Source of the DNA: Aedes albopictus
Taxonomy: Eukaryota > Arthropoda > Insecta > Diptera > Culicidae
DNA: 64,000 nucleotides
Reading direction: 5' to 3'
NCBI RefSeq assembly: GCF_035046485.1
Contig: NC_085136.1
Span: 298,383,080 to 298,447,079 of the forward strand
In this document: piece after piece, positions 12,596 through 23,690 of the stretch
Layout: each line of letters opens with the position of its first letter
Position numbering within the stretch: position 1 is the first letter of the stretch
The notes under the pieces: model-generated
What the model was told of the DNA's origin: nothing
Seen by the model: the letters and a program-made list of their open reading frames with translations, nothing else
Databases searched by the model: none
Translations under genes and position numbers: made by a program

Positions 12596-12776
12596 CTATT
12601 TCACAGAGTTGTAACTTGTTCTATGGCTTAGTTGGTTAAAGCGCTGGACTAGCGATAACGGAGTCGTGGGTTCGAGTCCCATCAAAACAAGTGGTATTTT
12701 TTTCAATTTGTCAATTAAACAATTGTGGTTCGATTCCCGCCGCAGCTGCCAGGAAAAGTTTTCGGCTGTGCCACTG
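12596..12776 (+). mobile_element. tRNA-derived SINE, 5' half (split by a foldback)
   Basis: A tRNA-like head at about 12613-12692 has an A-box-like TGGCTTAGTTGGTTAAAGC, an anticodon-like loop CTAGCGA and a B-box-like GGGTTCGAGTCCC. Ends resembling an acceptor stem (CTTGTT / AACAAG) bracket it. A second B-box-like GTGGTTCGATTCCCGCC follows at 12725-12741, as in two-headed (Twin-like) mosquito SINEs. The body is interrupted at 12776 by the palindromic element and resumes at 14476. Confidence 0.7.
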
Positions 12777-14475
12777 CACAGTGGGAAAAATCGACCCAAA
12801 AAACGGATCTTTTAACGCCGCTGATTTCGGTACGTGAAGTTGACCATTTCTGACGTAAAAAATTACGAGAAATCGATTGGTGCTAAATTCATTCACCGCA
12901 CGGCACGGGAAGTGGCCCATTTTGCTCCATTTTGCCCTTTTTTCATACAAAAAGTGAATCAAAATGTACTTTCCAACAACTAACACGACTGTAGATCGTT
13001 GAAATTTGCTGCAGGTGTAATTAGAGGTTAATATTAATCATAAACACATATGAAAGATCCTTTTAAATGCTTATTTTGCCCAATATGCCCCAACAACTGC
13101 TGGAAATTGTGATTTTTACATAATAATGAATGGATTTTTAAGGTAACTGATTTAAATTTCATTTTTTTTTGCATGAACAAAAAGCGCTAGATCTGTTATT
13201 ACCAGAATCATCTTCAGTAGTTGTCCAGTTTACCCCATATTGCCCTATTGTCATAGAAAAATGATTTAAATTGCATTTATAAGAAACAGATACTGCTATG
13301 GGACGTTGAAATTAGTTTTAGGTCCAATTGGAAGCTAGCAGAGATCATACGCATATATGAAAGATATTTTCCCTATTTTACCCTACATGCCCCTAAATCT
13401 GCTAGATGATAACATTTTTTGTATTGTTTTGTTATGCCACTGGTTGCAATACTTGAAGTCCTGGATCATTTTTATATATTCAAATACGGTTTATCGATTG
13501 GCTTTAGAATCATTCTTGGGAGGGTACAAAAAGCTGTTCATTTTACCCCAGTTTGCCCCGATTTGTTGTCGCCTCATGTATGAATTGATTTCCCGCATTT
13601 GCTTATGTGCGAATTGATGGACTTTTGGTACTGAAAGGACGGTAAAAAATCAGGGCAAATTAGTTTATTCATCACATGACAAAAAATCAGGGCCAATTGG
13701 GGTGAAATGGACAGCTGTTCATACCATTCCCGAGAATGGTTCTAGTATAAATCGATAAACCGTATTTGTATATATCAAAAATTATCCATGACTTCATGTT
13801 TTGCATCCAGTAACATATCAAAACCATATAAAATATGTTATTATCTGGCAGTTTTAGGGGAATGTTGGGTAAAATAGGGGCAATATCTTTCATATATGCG
13901 CATGATAACTGTTAGCTTCCAATTGCACCTAAAACTAATTTGAACGTTCCATAGCAGTATTTATTATTTCATAAATACATTTTAAATCTCATTTTTTCAT
14001 AAAAATAGGGCAAAATGGGGCAAATCGGACAACTCCCGAAGGTGATTCTGGTGATAATAGATCTAGCGCTTTTTGTGTATGCCTAACAAATAAACTTCAT
14101 ATCAGTAACATTTAATATCCACTCATAATTAGGAAAAATTGTGAATATCCAGCAGTTGTTGGGGCGTATGGGGCAAAATAAGCATTAAAAAGGATCTCTT
14201 ATGTATTCTTATAAATGCTACTAACTTCCAATTACACATGCAGCTATTTTCAACGATCTACAGTCGTGTTAGTTGTTTGAAAGTACATTTTGATTCTCTT
14301 TTTGTATGAAAAAAGGGCAAAATGGGGTAAAATGGACCACTTCCCGTGCCGTGCGGTGAATGAATTTAGCACCAATCGATTTCTCGTAATTTTTTACGTC
14401 AGAAATGGTCAACTTCACGTATTGAAACCAGCGGCGTTAAAAGATCCGTTTTTTGGGTCGATTTTTCCCACTGTG
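12777..14475. mobile_element. 1.7-kb foldback DNA transposon inserted in the SINE
   Basis: The two halves (12777-13640 and 13690-14475) are reverse complements over nearly their whole length. Termini are CACAGTGGGAAAAATCGACC and its inverse. A 5-bp CACTG lies on each side (12772-12776, 14476-14480) and reads as the target duplication, because removing the element joins the SINE halves. The unique centre is only about 50 bp. No transposase is encoded. Confidence 0.85.
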
Positions 14476-14660
14476 CACTGGGCGTTGCATGCTAGTCCGT
14501 TGTCTAGTGTCGTGCTTCCTTCAAAGAGCGAAGAGCTCACTGGAAGTATCGAACGTGTCCGTGTCTTTTAACACACACTGTGTCTTCGAAAAAGTTTGAG
14601 TTTTTTCGTCTATTTCAGACATACCAGCCGACTGGTATAGCCGGTAAATGGCAATAAAAT
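14476..14660 (+). mobile_element. tRNA-derived SINE, 3' half
   Basis: Continues the SINE body after the foldback with CTGGGCGTTGCATGCTAGTC, then a region ending in GGCAATAAAA, a plausible 3' tail. Assignment depends on the CACTG duplication flanking the foldback and on resemblance to the 3' body of Aedes tRNA SINEs. Confidence 0.6.
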
Positions 14661-14865
14661 TATCTGCCAACTCCTGGAGCTACCTCAGAAGAAAATTTTT
14701 GAAGAATATCTCGTTCAATTTCTCAATATATTTATGAGAATAAGTTACGCTGAAATGTTCAAAAATCACAGTCTTGGAGGATTTCTTCAAGGAATAAAGA
14801 TCTCAAGAAGTTTCTTGAGCATAGGATTTTGTTGAAGGAATCTCAGAAGAATTCTGAAGAAGAAG
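14661..14865. repeat. Short block of degenerate 12-bp repeat
   Basis: Units such as GAAGAATTCTGA and CCTCAGAAGAAA recur here, the same family as the larger arrays in the complementary-looking variant. Confidence 0.5.
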
Positions 14866-15008
14866 ATATTTTATGCATCAATCGATCACCACCGGTGATC
14901 GATTAATGCATAAAATATCTGATGATGGCTGAAGTTGAGTAAGCCGAAACGTTATGTATAATCGAGTTTTAGTGTGTGTTTTCACCGAAAATAGTCAACA
15001 ATCGGAAT
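14866..15008 (+). mobile_element. Penelope-like element terminus with hairpin and candidate hammerhead ribozyme core
   Basis: A near-perfect hairpin (arms 14866-14890 and 14894-14918, one mismatch, 3-nt loop) ends exactly where CTGATGA begins (14919-14925). After a GGCT / AGCC stem (14927-14930 with 14942-14945) comes GAAAC (14946-14950). CTGATGA...stem II...GAAA is the hammerhead core, which is known from the terminal repeats of Penelope-like retroelements. One extra U (14926) precedes stem II, so activity is uncertain. The inverted arm may reflect the partly inverted tandem ends usual for these elements. Confidence 0.5.
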
Positions 15009-15022
15009 ATATATATATATTA
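15009..15022. repeat. Short (AT)n tract at the foldback insertion site
   Basis: Seven AT units lie immediately before the next palindromic element, which appears to have inserted at a TA inside or beside this tract. Confidence 0.7.
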
Positions 15023-15722
15023 GTGTGGATCATCGGAACCGTTTTCTCAGATCAAAGCTTTTTTGGTTCCGTTTCGGGTCCTGAGTATCTGTGCAAAATT
15101 TGAGCACAATCGGTTGCGTCTACACTTTGCGCATTGCAATAGAAATTTGTATGGGATTTTGTATGGGAAAACATACTTTTTTGTATTTTTGTCATAAGTT
15201 GAAAAAGTTTGTCTGAAACTATTTAACCGATACTATTAAATGATAACCTAGGATGTTTTGAAAAACTTTATTGAAGACCGCAAAGCGATCCGATGCTTGT
15301 AAAATTAGTTTTAACCAACGAACCGCATGCATGTATTTATGTTTTAACATGTAAAGGAATAACAATAGCAACAAAATCATGCTGTTTCGGCAAGCAATGC
15401 CAACGCTATAACTTTTTTTATGAGCATCAGATCACTTCGCGGTCTTCGACAAAGTTTTTCAGGACACCCTAGGCTATGTTTTCACTTTATCGGTTACATG
15501 TTTTTAGAAAAAATTGAACTTGTTATGAAAGAAATGCAAAAAAGTGTGTTTTCCTATGTAAAACCCCATACAAACTTCAAACGCGATGCGCAAAACGTAG
15601 ACATAACCGATCGTGCCCAAATTTTGCACACTTATTTGAGTCCTGAAATGGGATCAAAAAAGCTTTGATCTGATGGGATACCATTGAATTTTTCATTTTT
15701 CCATATAAACGATGACCCACTC
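15023..15722. mobile_element. 0.7-kb foldback MITE flanked by TA
   Basis: Left half 15023-15365 and right half 15370-15722 are inverted copies, with termini GTGTGGATCATCG and its near complement CGATGACCCACTC. Shared inner blocks include the region around 15150-15185 against 15530-15560. TA flanks both ends (15021-15022, 15723-15724). Imperfect pairing suggests moderate age. Confidence 0.75.
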
Positions 15723-15724
15723 TA

Positions 15725-16620
15725 ATATATATCCTTAAGAAGTGCCAAGGTGTAAATCTCTTGAAAACAAACAACTCACGAAAGATCAACAGTTAGATGT
15801 CCGAAATGAATTTCTGAATTAATTATTTAATGACCATAGAGGAACTTTCTGAGAAAACCCTGAAAGATCTTCTAGAAGAATCTTTTGAGCATTTTTCAAA
15901 GGATTTTTTGAAGAAATGCCAAATAATTCGTGAAGGAATTTTAGAAGTTGTATAGAATGATAAAGATGTTAGAAAGACCAAGGCTCGTGCAGCCTCTGTT
16001 GGATAGTCCAATGACAACAAGTATTTATACCAGCGATTGGCTATTAGGTAGGCGTTTGCAGGCTAGGTAACGTTTTTGGAGTGCTACAATCTGACTGTAG
16101 ACACAATATGAATAAATGCCTGAGAAAATCTCTAGAATTTTTGGTATCGCTGCAGAATATATGGTAGAATACCTACAAGAACACCTGGAGAAATTCCTTG
16201 TAGAATTTTAAGATTTAGAGAAAATTCTGCAATGTACGACATTTTTTAGGGAATATCTGGAAGAACACCTGGAGGAGTTCCATGGGAAGTTCGTAGAGTA
16301 ACTTCGCCATGAATTTCTCGAAAAATTTGTAGAGGAATTCTTTGAGAAATTCCCTGGAATAATTCCTTTAGAAGTTTCTGAAGATTAATGTACGAATTTC
16401 CAATTCAATCTGCGAAGGAATATTTCAATAATCCCTGAAAGTATGCTTGAAAGAATATCTGGAAACATTTTTGAAGAAACCCGTGGACTAGTCTTAATAA
16501 TAATCTTTTGATAAACATTTGAAGAAATCCCAAGGAAATTTCTTGGTTGAATCCCTTAAAGAATCCATTCGAGAATTCTTTGATAAATTTATTGAGCAAC
16601 ATACGAACAGTGAGTCTGTC
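15725..16620. repeat. Degenerate 12-bp minisatellite array, third block
   Basis: GAAGAATTTCTTGA-like units with 12-bp spacing are visible, for example around 16250-16390 and 16500-16590. Short frames inside follow the repeat. Confidence 0.6.
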
Positions 16621-16907
16621 CACATTTGTAGATTTTTTCGTTGCATTGTTATGGCGTTTTATGATCTGATGGTAAAATTATTATCAACAAAACAAAAATA
16701 TCAACCGAAAGGTTTTTGTTGTTCTTCTAAAACTACATCCATCTCAATTTAAAAGCTTTCTGCTCAATCGTACTTTGAACACATAATGTGATTTGGGTTG
16801 CGAAGAATTTGATCGGCTTTTTGAATGAACACCTACGGCCAAATCGTTTTTTTTTTTACCATTTCCCGGGGATTGGATTCAGGTTGTGTCCGAAATATAC
16901 GTGCACT
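16621..16907. other. No recognisable feature
   Basis: Spacer before the nested foldback cluster. No domain or repeat was identified. Confidence 0.4.
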
Positions 16908-17280
16908 AGACCACACTGGGGCAGGATTGAAAATACACGGAAAAAACCTCTAGCTCATCGAGATGTCGAGATCCACACTTGGTGTCTTCTGAGAAAATAT
17001 TTCTATGAACAAGGTCGATATTCTGAACGGTAGCATATTTTTCTTACGTTATTCGCATAAAAGTCCTATAAGTCATTTTGACCATCTTTCATTTTAGCGG
17101 TATTATGTCTTCGGCAAAGTTATTCGGCTATTTATGCTTAAAAAGTTTGCCGAAGACGTCAAAATTCCAAAGCCTACTGTTCTTGAGATATTAGCCGTTT
17201 TATAAAATACCCATCTAAAATCGAGTTTTTTTCATTAAATAACGTTTTTAAACAAATTTAATGTTCGTTTTCGAGTTATA

Positions 17281-18900
17281 GGGGTATTAGGGGCATAATG
17301 GACACCCGGGGCGAAATGGACACTCCTGTTTTTGCCGAAACCGTTGAATTTTATGTAAAACTTTTAATGCATAAGTGTGAAAGAACAATTCATAGTTATA
17401 TTTTTTCAAAAGTACCATTTATATTGCTCCAAAATTACCAAAATATCATTGAAATTGAAATATGTTCTCCATATGGTGAAATTCTTATAATTTCGAAGCA
17501 ATATCACATAAGGTACGACGAGTTTTGGAGTGAGTCCACCATAAAAACAAGTGAATACAGGGGATAGACAAAATGATCGGGACAGGCAAAATTTTCACTT
17601 TTCAAAAGATGTTCAACTAGCTGTAACTTTTCGTAATGTTCATCAAATATTCTAAAATTTTTACTGTAAGTTCATCAACTAGTTGTGTATCAGTGGTCAA
17701 AATTTGGGAACGATCGGACCATTCTCCACGAAGTTATTACAATTCTTGGAAAAGGTTAAATTATCCGATAGCCAAATTTGAGCTGTTATATCTCCGGATT
17801 CAATGAACCGAATGCAATGAAATTTTGACCATTTATGACTTATATAATGAGCTATGAAAAACCGTTAACTTAACTTGCAATTCTTAACACAGAAGAAAAT
17901 TATAACGATTGGATTATTTTTCTAATAAAACACCAAATTATCAAAAACTTCAACATCGTTTCAAAATTCAAGATGCAAATTATAGTTCATTTAATTTCCC
18001 TCTAACTGACTAATATATAAACGTGTTTTAAGGAAAGTAACAACATAGCCGCCAACAATTTGAAAAAGTAATGGAATACATATTAAAAACAGACCAATTT
18101 GCTAAAAAATCGTGAAAAAAATAAAATCGCTACAATTTTTTCTCTTGTTGAAAATGTCAAGTTTAGTCAAAAGTTTTCTAGAGTTCATTATATAAGTCAT
18201 GTATGGTCAAAATTTCATTGCAATCGGTTTATTAAATCCGGAGATATAATAGCTCAAAGTTGACTATCGGATGATTTTACCTTTTTCAAGATTTTTTAAA
18301 ACTTCGTGGAAAATGGCCCGATCTTCCCCAAATTTTGACCACTGATACACAACTAGTTGATGAACTTACAGTAAAAATTTGAGAATATTTGATACACTTT
18401 ACGGAAAGTTACAGCTAGTTGAACATTTTTTTAAAAGTGAAAATTTTGCCTGTCCCGATCATTTTGTCTATCCCCTGTAGTTACCATATCTACATGTATA
18501 CGAAGATTTAGCAATGGATAAAGTATTTTATTTTTGATCAGAATTTACTTAAAATAGCAATTTTTAAGATGTTGTATTATATCTGTGGTATTGATCTCCG
18601 TAGGCAAATTACTTAACTGGTCGATGTAACCAAAGAATCAGCATAAAATATGCAGGGATGTCCATTATGCCCCGATGGGTGTCCATTTCGCCCCGTACTG
18701 TTCCTGTCAGCCCTGAAAAACATACCGTTTACAATTAATTATTTCTTCACAATAAAGATATTCTACCTGCTGTAAATGATTGAAAGACGTAGAAAACAAG
18801 TTAAAGCTGTAAGTCAACTGATAATATGTTAAGTTTTACTCTGTTATAGATGCCCAAAGTACTCATTTGCTTAGGGTGTCCATTATGCCCCTAATCCCCC
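17281..18900. mobile_element. Nested element 'B' with TA duplication, inserted in D
   Basis: Termini are GGGGTATTAGGGGCATAATG and the complement of CATTATGCCCCTAATCCCCC, with the same GTGTCCATTATGCCCC block repeated subterminally at 18659-18676. TA occurs on both sides (17279-17280, 18901-18902). The uninterrupted partner arm of D reads GTTATAATAATG exactly where the site would be restored, which proves a precise TA insertion. This is typical of the Tc1/mariner superfamily. Apart from element C it encodes nothing recognisable. Confidence 0.85.
17558..18477. mobile_element. Nested foldback 'C' with TA duplication, inserted in B
   Basis: 920-bp palindromic element with termini CAGGGGATAGACAAAATGAT and its inverse. 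Arms pair through about 17558-17860 and 18170-18477. TA lies on each side (17556-17557, 18478-18479). It is the youngest layer of the three-deep nest. Confidence 0.85.
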
Positions 18901-19840
18901 TAATAATGAAAAATACTAAAATAAAACATATATCAAAGAAATTAGTTGGAAAAAACAAAATATGCATTGATTTTTTTATAGAAAGTTCCTGAAAATCACG
19001 CAAAATGTATATAGGACGCTCTTGCAGTCGGGCAAGTTCGGGCAAGTTTTTTCATCAGCGATCACCTAAAAAATACATAAGCTTTCATGTGAATTTTTTT
19101 CACCGACATGATATTTGATGATTTTTTTTAAATAGCGTTCAAAGTTTACTATTTTGTGTGAATTAGTACAACATTTTTGCAGATATATTAGCATTTTTTA
19201 TGATGCCAAGTGAACCATGAGAAGTATAAACTTTGAACGCTATTTAAAAAAAATCATCAAATATCATGTCGGTGAAAAAAAATACATGAAAGCTTATGTA
19301 TTTTTTAGGTGATCGCTGATGAAAAAACTTGCCCGAACTTGCCCGACTGCAAGAGCGTCCTATATACATTTTGCGTGATTTTCAGGAACTTTCTATAAAA
19401 AATCAATGCATATTTTGTTTTTTTCCAACTAATTTCTTTGATATGTGTTTTCTTTTAGTATTTTTCATTATTATAACTCGAAAACGAACATTAAATTTGT
19501 TTACAAACGTAATTTAATGAAAAAAACTCGATTTTAGGCAGGTATTTTATAAAACGGCTAATATCTCAAGAACAGTAGGCTTTGGAATTTTGACGTCTTC
19601 GGCAAACTTTTTGAGCATAAATAGCCGAACAACTTTGCCGAAGACACCATACCGCTAAAATTAAAGATGGCCAAAATGACTTATAGGACTTTTATGCGAA
19701 TAACGTAAGAAAAATATGCTACCGTTCAGAATATCGACCTTGTTCATAGAAATATTTTCTCAGAAGACACCAAGTGTGGATCTCGACATCTCGACGAGCT
19801 AGAGGTTTTTTCCGTGTATTTTCAATCCTGCCCCAGTGTG

Positions 19841-20030
19841 AGACGGATACAGAATTCGAGGAACAATTATTCAATCTTATTATTTAAAGGAAATTGCAGT
19901 TGTTTTCCAATGATTTTCACATGATATCGAAGCTAATTTCTAATTTGGTAATTGATACTATGGCCATGAGGCGTTAGGCGAGTCGTTATTAGTCGAGGAT
20001 AGACGGGAATTAGACGAAAACCCAATATCA
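19841..20030. other. No recognisable feature
   Basis: Short spacer between the nested foldbacks and a hAT-like MITE. Confidence 0.4.
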
Positions 20031-20221
20031 GGGTTTCCCAATCTGTGTATCGCGATCTCCCAAGGGGGTCGCTGGGCTTTTTCCAGGGAGTCACGAGGGA
20101 CTGTCGAGTATTTTAACTATAACAGATAACAAATGGGGAAATTTCTATGGTGGGTCGCGAAAAGAGCATTTGCTGGCAAAAGGGAGTCGCACACCTGAAA
20201 GTTTGGGAGCATATGCCCTAT
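20031..20221. mobile_element. hAT-like MITE
   Basis: Begins CAGGGTTTCCCAATCTGTG and ends with TTTGGGAGCATATGCCCTA. The inverted termini are imperfect but follow the YAGGG...CTCCCAAA pattern common in hAT non-autonomous elements. Internal GGGGGTCGC and GGGTCGCGA blocks are also usual there. A clean 8-bp duplication was not identified. Confidence 0.5.
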
Positions 20222-20229
20222 ATTCTATC

Positions 20230-20508
20230 TCTCTCTCTTCTTGGCGTAACGTCCTCATTGGGACAAAGCCTGCTACTCAGCTTAGTGTTTTATGAGCACT
20301 TCCACAGTTATTAACTGAGAGCTTCCTCTGCCAATGACCATTTTGCATGCGTATATCGTGTGGCAGGCACGAAGATACTCTATGCCCAAGGAAGTCAAGG
20401 AAATTTCCTTTACGAATAGATCCTGGACCGACCGGGAATCGAACCCGTCACCCTCAGCATGGTCATGCTGAATACCCGTGCGTTTACCGCCTCGGCTATA
20501 TGGGCCCT
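20230..20508 (-). mobile_element. Feilai-like tRNA-derived SINE
   Basis: Read on the minus strand, the tRNA-like head starts GGGCCCATATAGCCGAGGCG, has an A-box-like TAGCCGAGGCGGTAAACG and a B box GGGTTCGATTCCCGG (near 20430-20447). The body contains the GTGGAAGTGCTCATAA...CTGAGTAGCAGGCTTTGTCC block that I associate with the abundant Aedes Feilai family. It ends in a CT/GA simple tail at 20222-20236. The head has an extended variable arm. Confidence 0.8.
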
Positions 20509-21438
20509 ACATTGGAACTTCCAAAATTCATAGTCAAACAAAAGTGTATCGCAAAGTTTTTTAACACGAATTGGTAGACATACTTGTCTTCCATAAGGTT
20601 TCCGAACAACGCACATCGATAAAGTTTAATTCAATGCGTAAAACAATCACATATGTATCCGAAGTAATTAAATACGTTGAATTTTTGATAATTTTCGTTG
20701 TAGAGTGTACTTTTCTTCTTACATTATTACTTTACAGTTTTGAGAACAATAAAAGTGGATAATCGGTCTTAGTTTTTACTAAAAACAAAAACCGATTGCC
20801 CACTATTTAACCAATACTTGCATTTGAGAGAAATAAGTTTTACTGGGCGGTTTTTTTTCCAAAGAACTATTGTCCAGATTAGGAAAAATCTTCCAAATAA
20901 TGTGCATAACGCTCATCATTCAAATCATTTCCATGAGAACTTAACAGTACAGAGAGCACTGGAATTTAAAAACCACGAGCTTTGATTTTACCATGACATC
21001 ACTGCGGAGCAGGAATCGAATCAACTCTAGAAGAAAAAGGAAACTCCCATACAACTGATACTACTAGCTGACACAGCCACGAAGCTCGCAACAGCACCAA
21101 CACTCTGAGAAGACTATGCTCCATGAATCATATACTGCAATTTTGCACAAGAATGGTTTATCTAGAATCTGCAATTCCACAGAACATATTGGAACATTTC
21201 ATTTAGTTTTGAAAATACCGAGTGAATTTCAACATCATATCGATCTACCGAAATATTTTTTTGAAATTCGTATTGTATCGTTTCGTTTGATCAATTTTGA
21301 ACATTGTTTCGTTTCGTTTCGCTGTGGAAAAGTCCCATACTGCATACCTTTAGAGAAACCAAAAGCTCTGCTTCCGATGACAAAATCTACTTTTGAGCTG
21401 TACCAAATTCAGATAAAGTTCCCAATAGAACTTTCTGA
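20509..21438. other. AT-rich DNA without a recognised gene
   Basis: A plus-strand frame at 21116-21460 (114 codons) has no recognised domain, no signal peptide and no repeat origin that I can see. I leave it uncalled. The remainder shows nothing beyond low-complexity AT. Confidence 0.3.
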
Positions 21439-21522
21439 CTGCTTAAAATGCTACCAATGAGCCTTGCTGGAGATTCGCACACACAAGTTCCAAATAGGCT
21501 CATTGCTAGACCTTTTAAGCAG
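21439..21522. repeat. 84-nt imperfect hairpin
   Basis: Arms CTGCTTAAAA..CAATGAGCC (21439-21463) and GGCTCATTG..TTTTAAGCAG (21497-21522) pair with 10 and 9 bp stems around an internal loop, and the apical loop is about 33 nt. It could be a short MITE or a structured RNA. Confidence 0.55.
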
Positions 21523-22756
21523 CTTATTAGTGGCCGAATACCGTTTGGCTGAAAAGCAAATGATGAACTTGAGTGATCATGCCGCTGTTATTAGTACCGA
21601 TAAACCTGCAAAAGATCCTTCTCAGCTATAGTGACACTCTGAAACTGCCCCTGATGGATGATCTAAAACAGTACTGCGGTTTTATCGCAAGGAACGACGA
21701 AAAACGTTTTGTTCGAGGTCTGTGTGGTGGCCAAGTGGAAAGAATTTGCTGGATTTGGAACAGAGTCAGCTGGCTTCAAATTGTGTGAGGAAGTGAAAAA
21801 AAGAACGCAAAATAAGTGAGCGTGTCCTGTGTGAGTGTAGAACCGCAGACAGACGTTCAAGTTTGACTCAGCAGCTTGTGTAAAAAACATGGCCGCAACA
21901 AATTGCCAAGCGGCAATCAGCGAACAGCGACGTTCATATAATCGCTGCCTCACATGTGCGTTGCGACCAACAACTGTCACCACGGTCGTCTTCCAGCCAG
22001 ATGGCGGGAAAAGATCGCACGTGTTGCACGCTAATAATATTTCCACATAATTTGTGCAGAGTAAATGACTTTTATTTAATGGCTAAAATCTTTTGCACAA
22101 ATTAGCGCAGGACTCTTGTAAACAATTTTACACATTATAATTTTTATATTACATAGATTTGCTTGAATAGAACTGCATTTGGATGAACTTCACTCGCATT
22201 GGAAAATCTTTGTGAATGTGACGCAAATGAAGAATGATTTTGACAGTGTTTGTTTTGATTTTATTTCTCGGTGGGTGGTGAATTGGGTGGTAAGTAAGCG
22301 GCTGGAAGCACATGGTTTTTCAAACTGTCAACTGCACTGTGGCAATCGGTTGCCTAGGTGTCGCTAGTGAAAATTTATATAGAAAATTTGAATAAATTTG
22401 TTCGAGCTAGAACGTCTGTCTGCGGTAGCACGTAACACTTTAAATTTTGTTGGTGGAATATCACAGCAGAAACGTGCTTGGTACTTCAAATAGACTGAGT
22501 AAACCAGTTGCCAGTTTTTTTTTCTTCCCTTATGTTTGGGGAAATTAAGATGAAACATCAAAGAATACAAATAGACTGCTACAATGACCGATTTGAACCC
22601 CTACTCACGTTTTCAAGAGCACTTAAGGACTGTATCGTTAATTATGAGTACACTAGAAAATTGCTGCATTTGAAAATGTTTTATTTATTTTGTAAATTAA
22701 ATTCAATTACATTGTTTATGGAGCATCAGAAAAGCCCATGACATGATTGTATATTT
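21523..22756. other. Unassigned DNA containing a spaced inverted repeat
   Basis: CCGCAGACAGACGTTC (21842-21857) recurs inverted as GAACGTCTGTCTGCGG (22409-22424), suggesting terminal repeats of a non-autonomous element of about 590 bp. A minus-strand frame at 22046-21663 crosses the left repeat and has no recognised domain. Sequence from 22425 to 22756 is AT-rich and featureless. Confidence 0.4.
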
Positions 22757-23690
22757 AATTTTTCGTGGATATTGCCACCTCTCGCACTTTCTTCTTGGCG
22801 TGCTTCATAAGGTTTTGGACAACCGTTCCGGCGATGGTTTTGCTTACGTTGACCCAGTTTTTCTTCAATTTTGTGGCGTCCTCTGCTCCTCTATACTTTT
22901 TCCGTAGTTTCCCTTTCATCAATGTTAATTATTTCTCAACGGGCCTTATTTGCGGGCAATTTAGAGGATTCATTGCCTTTTCCACAAATTGAATATTGTT
23001 TTCTTCATACCAGTCAAAGGTGTCACGCGCATAGTGGCAGGATGCCAAATCCGGTCAAAGTAATGTAGGACCTTTGTGCTTTCAGATGAGTGGCAGATTA
23101 AGTTTCTGGAGACATTCCATCCGGTACGTTCATACTTGGGACGGTGAAGAAACGTGACGATTTCATACCAGATTGACAAATTGCTTGCCAAACCAACACA
23201 TTTTCCCAATTTATTCGCAAAGAAAACGATTTCTCCTAATTCGGAACATCCGTACCATGCTTCACAGTGAAAAACTGTGCCCCTGGAAGTGCCTTGTAGA
23301 CCAATATGACATACGTTTCATCATCCATGATTAAGCACATGCAATTTTTGCTCCAAACATCGTCGTACAGTTTCCGAGCCCGAGTTTTCACATAATCCGC
23401 CAGAATTTGACTACGTTTTGGACATTTTTGTTTTGGGTAGGTCTTCAGGGAATTACGCTCCTTGGCGCGCTGAACCATACCAACAGTCGTTCCACACTTT
23501 TTTGCGTAATCTTTGATGGATAGCTCCTATTTTCCTTTAACGATTTTGCAAATTTTGCTGTCCAAATTTCACTTGGACGCACCTGTTTTTTTTGCCGCGT
23601 CCGGGTAAGTCTTTCAGTTTGTTATGCATACTGAATCGTTTGATAGCATTTTGAACAACAAAAACCCTAACACATTCAACTTTTGCTAAT
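22757..23690 (-). pseudogene. DD37E mariner-type (ITmD37E-like) transposase, dead
   Basis: Minus-strand pieces in shifting frames reconstruct a mariner/Tc1-type transposase. They comprise an N-terminal region ending DLPGRGKK (about 23600), a linker with ARKLYDDVWSKNCMCLIMDD containing the first catalytic Asp (near 23330), then WPDLASCHY-type sequence with the second Asp (near 23048) and NPLNCPQIRPVEK with the Glu (near 22945). Exactly 37 residues separate the second Asp from the Glu, the DD37E spacing of a mosquito mariner family. A TAA immediately after RPVEK, a TGA just before the second Asp and several frameshifts show the copy is dead. The C-terminus (VVQNLMKHAKKKVREVA) is recognisable. 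Terminal repeats were not delimited. Confidence 0.8.

Larger units (their letters stand above)
16912..19840. mobile_element. Outer foldback element 'D', host of two nested insertions
   Basis: Terminal blocks 16912-17280 and 19480-19840 are inverted copies (ends CACACTGGGGCAGGATTGAA and its complement). Sequence 18903-19170 pairs with 19185-19475. Thus the left arm is interrupted at 17280/18903. AGAC flanks both ends (16908-16911, 19841-19844) and may be the target duplication. Without the insertion the element would be about 1.3 kb and almost wholly palindromic. The arms include the phrase TGTCTTCGGCAAAGTT, which also occurs in the foldback near 39.8 kb. Confidence 0.85.

Noticed and set aside
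20430..20508. Functional tRNA gene on the minus strand
   Set aside because: The tRNA-like part is the head of a Feilai-like SINE with body and tail attached.
21663..22046. Minus-strand 127-codon frame as a gene
   Set aside because: It crosses one copy of a spaced inverted repeat and has no recognised domain.
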